Shown here: positions 39,837 to 44,381 of the stretch, piece by piece
Position numbering within the stretch: the first letter of the stretch is position 1
Layout: the number at the start of each line of letters is the position of its first letter
NCBI GenBank assembly: GCA_000436795.1
Contig: HF993193.1
Span: 1-44,381, forward strand
From: Bacteroides sp. CAG:1076
GTDB taxonomy: Bacteria; Bacteroidota; Bacteroidia; Bacteroidales; Bacteroidaceae
DNA: 44,381 bases
Direction of reading: 5' to 3'
Position numbers and translations under genes: made by a program
The notes under the pieces: generated by a model
Seen by the model: the letters and a program-made list of their open reading frames with translations, nothing else
Told to the model about the DNA's origin: nothing
Database searches by the model: none

Positions 39837-42317
39837 TTATATAAACAGACTTCCGACCTGATGCACCAAAAAAGCCACAACCCAAGCCAGCAGAGTTGTA
39901 TAACATATCGTAAACGCGGCCCATTTCCAACTACCCGATTCATTTTTAATGGCAGCAACTGTAGCTACACAAGGGAAGTAAATCAGGATGAACAGCATAT
40001 AACCGTATGCTACTAACGGTGTAATCGGAATACGGTCTGAAAGATCTACCGAATTAATATCATCATCATTCGTATAAAGGACTCCAAGCGAACTTACAAT
40101 AAGCTCTTTGGCACCAATACCGGACAGAAGACCAATACCCATCTTCCAGTCGAATCCCAAAGGCTCAATAGCCGGCTCAATAGCCTTTCCTATCTGACCG
40201 ATATAAGAGTTCTCCTGTTGTTCTGCTGTCGTAGAATAGGCATTATGATTCGGATAATATCCCAAGAACCAGATAATAATAGAGGCCACCATAATAACTC
40301 CCCCCATCTTCTTTAAGTACTGTGCACCTTTTTCCCACGTATGACGAAGTACAGACTTGAGAGTCGGCATACGATAAGGAGGAAGTTCCATCACAAACGG
40401 AGCATCATCACCTTTTACAATAAAACGACTGAAAATACGTGCCATCAGCACTGCCAGCAGAATGCCTATTACATAAATAGACAATAATACCAGACTTGCT
40501 TTCGATGGGAAGAAAGCTCCGATCATAACCAGATAAATAGGCAATCGGGCACTACATGAGATAAGCGGATTAATCAATATCGTTACCAGGCGAGATTTAC
40601 GGCTTTCAATAATGCGCGATGCCATGATGGCAGGTACATTACAGCCAAATCCCATAATTAACGGAATGAACGACTTACCGTGCAGTCCCATCTTATGCAT
40701 GATCTTATCCATGATAAATGCCGCACGTGCCATATATCCTGAGTCTTCCATAAACGAAATGAAGATATACAGCAGCAAGATATTAGGCAGGAACACGATA
40801 ACGCCCCCTACTCCTCCGATTATACCGTCCACAATCAAGTCCTTAACAGGCCCTGCCGGCATGAAGTTCTCGGCCAATGAAGCAATCTGTGCAACAATCC
40901 ATTCTATCCATCCCTTCGGATACTCCCCGAAGACAAAGGTGCATTCAAACATCAGATAAAGAAAGACGAAAAAAATAGGGAATCCCCAAATTTTGTGCGT
41001 CACTATACTGTCGACGATACGAGTAAACATCTCCGTATCCTGATTCTTTTCCGTAAAAGTTTCTTTCAGCGCTCCGGTGATAAATCCATATTTGGCATCG
41101 GCAATGGCCTGCTCACTATCCTCATTCATCGACAGGCGTATCCTTTCTGCCTCCTTATCACGAATTCTCATCACTTCCTTCCCGTTGGGCAAAGTCGATA
41201 TTACACGCTGTTCGATGTCCTTATCATTTTCCAGCAATTTAATCGCGAGGAAACGAGTAGAATACTTGTAACGTATATTTTCATCCTTACAAATTTCCTC
41301 TTTCACCGCATCAATGCTACGTTCCAGTTCCGGACCATGATTAATATGTATATGGCGGATATAACTCTTTCCATCGAATTCCTGCGTTTCCTCATCATGA
41401 CTTCCATATTTATGGTCGGGAACATATTTGTCATGCCACTCCCGATATTCACGCATTGCTTCGTTTTGTATCTCCTCTTTCTGCCCCATAAAATCGGCAC
41501 CTTCATACAGCCCGATTATTACATGAAACAAATTGTCGATACCCATACCCGTACGGCTGATGGTAGGAACGATAGGAACACCAAACAACTGACCGAGTTT
41601 TTTATAATCAAGCGTATTTCCACTATGCTGAAGTGCATCATACATGTTCAATGCCACAACCATCCGGACGTTCATGTCTATCAACTGAGCAGTCAAATAC
41701 AGGTTGCGTTCCAAGTTACCCGCATCGACCACATTAATTATCACATCCGGAGTTTCATCGATGATATGCTTACGAACATACAGTTCCTCAGGGCTATAAG
41801 CCGAAAGCGAATAAGTTCCCGGCAAATCTACCAGACGGAAATGATAACCCTGAAAGTCGAAATGTCCCTCCTTAGCGTCCACCGTCACGCCACTGTAATT
41901 ACCAACATGCTCGTGCGAGCCGGAAGCAACATTAAAGAGTGATGTTTTTCCACAATTCGGATTGCCGACCAGTGCTACGTTTATCGTACGGCGCTTTCCA
42001 CTTGCTATTTCTTTCAGTTTTGCTTCAGATACGGGAATATCTTCAGCTATCGGATTATGGAAATGCGTTTCCTGCATAGATTCGCGTGCTTCTTCTTCAC
42101 TTACCACTTCAATCATAGCAGCCTCTTGCCGGCGAAGTGATATTTCGTACCCCATAATCTTATATTTGATAGGGTCTTTTAAGGGAGCATTTAAAAGGAC
42201 TTCTACTGTTTTACCTTTAACAAATCCCATCTCGATAATACGACGACGAAAGCCTCCATGTCCCATTACCTTGATGATTACGCCCTTTTCTCCAGTTTGT
42301 AGTTCAGATAACCTCAT
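39837..42317 (-). CDS. feoB: FeoA-FeoB fusion, ferrous iron transporter
   Basis: It imports Fe(II) under anaerobic conditions. The 826-aa product joins an N-terminal FeoA SH3-like domain (about 1-73, M-R-L-S-E-L-Q-T-G-E-K-G), a GTPase domain with G1 G-N-P-N-C-G-K-T-S (118-126), the G2 threonine in G-N-Y-S-G-V-T-V and G3 V-D-L-P-G-T-Y-S, and a membrane domain with two Gate motifs (for example G-F-G-C-N-V-P-A and C-S-A-R-L-P). A longer ORF begins at 42338, but that ATG falls inside the -7 box 42336-42343, so 42317 is the start. Fusion of FeoA and FeoB is usual in this phylum. Confidence 0.95.
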   Translation of the reverse strand: MRLSELQTGEKGVIIKVMGHGGFRRRIIEMGFVKGKTVEVLLNAPLKDPIKYKIMGYEISLRRQEAAMIEVVSEEEARESMQETHFHNPIAEDIPVSEAKLKEIASGKRRTINVALVGNPNCGKTSLFNVASGSHEHVGNYSGVTVDAKEGHFDFQGYHFRLVDLPGTYSLSAYSPEELYVRKHIIDETPDVIINVVDAGNLERNLYLTAQLIDMNVRMVVALNMYDALQHSGNTLDYKKLGQLFGVPIVPTISRTGMGIDNLFHVIIGLYEGADFMGQKEEIQNEAMREYREWHDKYVPDHKYGSHDEETQEFDGKSYIRHIHINHGPELERSIDAVKEEICKDENIRYKYSTRFLAIKLLENDKDIEQRVISTLPNGKEVMRIRDKEAERIRLSMNEDSEQAIADAKYGFITGALKETFTEKNQDTEMFTRIVDSIVTHKIWGFPIFFVFLYLMFECTFVFGEYPKGWIEWIVAQIASLAENFMPAGPVKDLIVDGIIGGVGGVIVFLPNILLLYIFISFMEDSGYMARAAFIMDKIMHKMGLHGKSFIPLIMGFGCNVPAIMASRIIESRKSRLVTILINPLISCSARLPIYLVMIGAFFPSKASLVLLSIYVIGILLAVLMARIFSRFIVKGDDAPFVMELPPYRMPTLKSVLRHTWEKGAQYLKKMGGVIMVASIIIWFLGYYPNHNAYSTTAEQQENSYIGQIGKAIEPAIEPLGFDWKMGIGLLSGIGAKELIVSSLGVLYTNDDDINSVDLSDRIPITPLVAYGYMLFILIYFPCVATVAAIKNESGSWKWAAFTICYTTLLAWVVAFLVHQVGSLFI

Positions 42318-42335
42318 GTTTGTTTTTATTTTCCG

Positions 42336-42367
42336 CAAAGATATATCATTGAAACATGCTATGCAAG
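42336..42367 (-). promoter_or_regulatory. promoter of feoB
   Basis: CTTG (42367-42364), 20 nt, TATCTTTG (42343-42336) on the minus strand; one mismatch in the -33 element. It gives a leader of about 15 nt. Confidence 0.65.
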
Positions 42368-42719
42368 TTATTTAGATTGTTTTTAAATAAAAGACATAAA
42401 AGCATGTTTCTAGAGGCCGTCTTACGCGTCGGTTCAAATTGCGGAAGAGCATTTTCTACGGTTTTCTCGACCTGCAGCCGGCACAAGCCAGTATTATATA
42501 AAGGCAGGAAAATACTTTTCGTCATCCGAATCATACGCCCGGCATATATAATGGTATTTGCAGAAATACCCCCATCCCCGATTAGCAATTACATTAAGCT
42601 GACACAATACGCTATCCAACTATCCGTTGAATAAACAGATTCACACGATGACACAATCTATCCTCACGCAGTCAAGGCAAATACAACATAAACTATGCAG
42701 GCTACAAACGTCCAGTCTT
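42368..42719. other. intergenic region between feoB and the DUF6377 gene
   Basis: About 350 bp. A 92-aa plus-strand ORF here (42356-42634) has no promoter and looks spurious. No hairpin terminator for the DUF6377 gene was found. Confidence 0.4.
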
Positions 42720-44345
42720 CTATGAACATAACTCCATGACACGCTGTTCAAACGTACCTTTGTCACCTTTAGCCTTATTACGCAACTTACTGCGGTAATT
42801 ATAAATGGTAGTTAATGAATAGCCCAGAAAATGAGCAATCCGGTTAGAATCGGTAACTCCCAAACGAATCAATGCAAATATACGTAATTCGGTACAAAGC
42901 AACTCACCCGGTTTTACTACGATTTCTTCACCTTCGAGCAGCAATTCATTGAAACGATCTACAAAATCGGGGAACAATTCCAAAAACGAACGGTCGAACT
43001 CCGCATAAAATTTCTTCCGTTCATCGTTCATGAAACTGGTAGAACGAATAGCTTTGAACAAGTCGTCTATTTTCGACGACATAGCCAACTTCTCCAGCGA
43101 ACGCCTATATTGCTCCATCTGCTCCATATAATTGACACACTTGTCCAAATAATGAGCAATATAAACTTCCTTTATCTTTCCCGTCATAGCCAGTTCTTTG
43201 TTCGATTCCTCCAGCTTTCCATTCATATCCGCCAGATTAGCTTTCATCTTGGACATCTTCTTTATCCACCATGCCAGACCAGCCATCATCATAATCAGCA
43301 CCACAAAAAGTACCGATTCAACAATGAGTAAGTGCCGGGTAGCCCGATGTGCTCTATCCGTTTCCTTTGTTAATGTATTTCGTATAATAGAATGGAATGT
43401 TCCACTCTCCATCATACGCAGCCGGGCGAAACAAGCCATCGCATCCTCCGCCGAACAAGTGGCGTAACTGTAAGCACGTTTCACATCACCACACTGATAC
43501 AACGCCCACGCCAGCTTTTGTAATGCTGAATACTCACGCACCGCATACTGCAAGTCAGAAATAGCTGTTTGGCCCAGATGATACATCACATTTATTGTAT
43601 CTCCTTCTATTTTATATGCCTCGGCCAGCGTGTAATGCAGGTAAGTACGAGTCTTTGCATCCTGTGTCTTATCCAGCAACTTTTCCAAACGTGCTACTAC
43701 CACTTGAGGATCATTATGCAAAAGCAACTGTTCCGAAAATACCAGATCATGATTTACTCCTTTGGGAAGTAACTGGAGAATGGAATCGCGATAACAACCA
43801 GCCAGACGTAGATACTCGTAGCCGCCATATTGTCGGGGCACATATTCGGCCATGTTGGTATAGTGCGAACAACAGATAGAATAATAATACTGCAACATCC
43901 CCGGACTCATTTGCTTACGGTCTACTTTTTTCAGTAGTCTGTCCGTTTCCAGCCGAAGTCCCATCACTCGATAGACTTCCGCACGGTTCAACAAAATTTC
44001 ATTTGGCAAATCTGGGTTATGCAACAAAGGCACCAGTTCCTCCTTCTTACCCACATAATAAAAAGAAGAATCAGCCTGATAATGTAAGTACTCATAGAAC
44101 AACGAACCATAGAGCATATAGCGCTGCCATACATCATCAGTCTGCGCTACCAGACGCTTCAGGCTGTCAAGCTTAGCCTCCTGACGTGCATGAATCGAAG
44201 GCTTAACACTGACTAATGAGTCCAAACGAAGTAAAGTCTCACTCAACTTCGACAAATCAACAGCATATGATGGTAATGAATATAAAAACAATAATAATAA
44301 AAGACAGGGCACAATACATGTTTTCTTTCTCATAAAGCTAAACAT
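42720..44345 (-). CDS. DUF6377-type membrane regulator with TPR sensor
   Basis: The 541-aa product has a signal peptide, a periplasmic helical TPR-like region (about 30-325), one membrane segment (L-L-I-V-E-S-V-L-F-V-V-L-I-M-M-M near 335-350), a coiled coil, and a cytoplasmic DUF6377 domain that ends in a helix-turn-helix (I-R-L-G-V-T-D-S-N-R-I-A-H-F-L-G-Y-S and I-Y-N-Y-R-S-K-L). These proteins occur in Bacteroidetes near glycan-use loci and may sense an extracytoplasmic signal and act on DNA directly. Start codons at 44345 and 44333 are both possible. Its targets may lie beyond the window. Confidence 0.85.
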   Translation of the reverse strand: MFSFMRKKTCIVPCLLLLLFLYSLPSYAVDLSKLSETLLRLDSLVSVKPSIHARQEAKLDSLKRLVAQTDDVWQRYMLYGSLFYEYLHYQADSSFYYVGKKEELVPLLHNPDLPNEILLNRAEVYRVMGLRLETDRLLKKVDRKQMSPGMLQYYYSICCSHYTNMAEYVPRQYGGYEYLRLAGCYRDSILQLLPKGVNHDLVFSEQLLLHNDPQVVVARLEKLLDKTQDAKTRTYLHYTLAEAYKIEGDTINVMYHLGQTAISDLQYAVREYSALQKLAWALYQCGDVKRAYSYATCSAEDAMACFARLRMMESGTFHSIIRNTLTKETDRAHRATRHLLIVESVLFVVLIMMMAGLAWWIKKMSKMKANLADMNGKLEESNKELAMTGKIKEVYIAHYLDKCVNYMEQMEQYRRSLEKLAMSSKIDDLFKAIRSTSFMNDERKKFYAEFDRSFLELFPDFVDRFNELLLEGEEIVVKPGELLCTELRIFALIRLGVTDSNRIAHFLGYSLTTIYNYRSKLRNKAKGDKGTFEQRVMELCS

Positions 44346-44355
44346 TATACAATAC

Positions 44356-44375
44356 TTCGGTAAATTTTTACCGAA
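44356..44375. promoter_or_regulatory. perfect 9-bp dyad upstream of the DUF6377 gene
   Basis: TTCGGTAAA-TT-TTTACCGAA, arms 44356-44364 and 44367-44375. At 11 nt before the 44345 ATG, it could be an operator or a 5' leader hairpin. The rest of the region is outside the window. Confidence 0.5.
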
Positions 44376-44381
44376 AGATTA

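Noticed and set aside
40995..41942. 315-aa open frame on the plus strand
   Set aside because: It lies antisense within feoB, has no promoter or family features, and follows the codon pattern of the real gene.
42356..42634. 92-aa plus-strand ORF between feoB and the DUF6377 gene
   Set aside because: No promoter, no recognisable domain, overlaps the feoB promoter region.
1..44381. CRISPR arrays, insertion sequences, integrases or phage genes
   Set aside because: None seen; the only DUF5131 (phage-like) protein stands without other phage genes.

Overview
The window reads as chromosomal DNA of a gut Bacteroidales, most likely Bacteroides or Phocaeicola. Evidence: many genes are preceded by the Bacteroidetes promoter pair (TTTG, 19-21 nt, TAnnTTTG) and by no strong Shine-Dalgarno. 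The gene content also fits: a type III glutamine synthetase, DapL, a FeoA-FeoB fusion, a DUF6377 regulator, a Ser-type sulfatase, a GH105 hydrolase and many short lipoprotein signals. No rRNA, CRISPR array, integrase or intact insertion sequence was seen.

Layout. 1-3859 (+): the tail of a LytTR regulator, a probable small RNA unit, a lipoprotein aldose 1-epimerase, a lipoprotein metallophosphoesterase overlapping an exported protein, and a 52-aa membrane protein. 3974-9712 (-): lutABC (lactate oxidation), a short leader-like transcript, a hemerythrin-like protein with a NarL/LuxR-type regulator, and tilS. 10134-24510 (+): a nitrogen block, gltB-gltD-asnB-dapF-dapL, then after a 778-bp gap glnK-amtB-glnN. 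Together these import ammonium, make glutamine and glutamate, make asparagine and feed the last steps of meso-diaminopimelate synthesis. 24854-30166 (-): a sulfatase, a type II pantothenate kinase, two CX3CX2C (radical-SAM-like) proteins and a frameshifted metallo-beta-lactamase-fold gene, with a divergent AraC regulator at 30293-31192 (+).

31383-37057 (-): a ten-gene arsenic-type operon, arsR-arsF-arsG-arsE-arsP-porin-thioredoxin lipoprotein-arsC-ferredoxin-ArsC-like protein. It spans cytoplasm, inner membrane, periplasm and outer membrane and is the most system-like accessory region here. 37712-39565 (-): tRNA-Lys and two identical tRNA-Cys genes on either side of a GH105 gene. 39643-42317 (-): feoB and a small Cys-rich partner. 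42720-44345 (-): a DUF6377 membrane regulator.

The strongest unexplained signals are: (1) an approximately 90-bp intergenic repeat present twice in opposite orientation (646-735 and 19948-20037), built from an AAACGT dyad and two TTTGTACAAA palindromes exactly 21 bp apart; (2) two near-identical 7-2-7 dyads placed at the same distance from two -7 boxes around the hemerythrin/LuxR genes, one of which drives a tiny ORF plus hairpin; (3) an orphan promoter-hairpin-terminator unit at 226-377; (4) the composite ars operon, with matching Cys-rich tails on ArsC and the ferredoxin and a P-loop-less ArsC-like protein. All calls come from reading the sequence; no database search was run.
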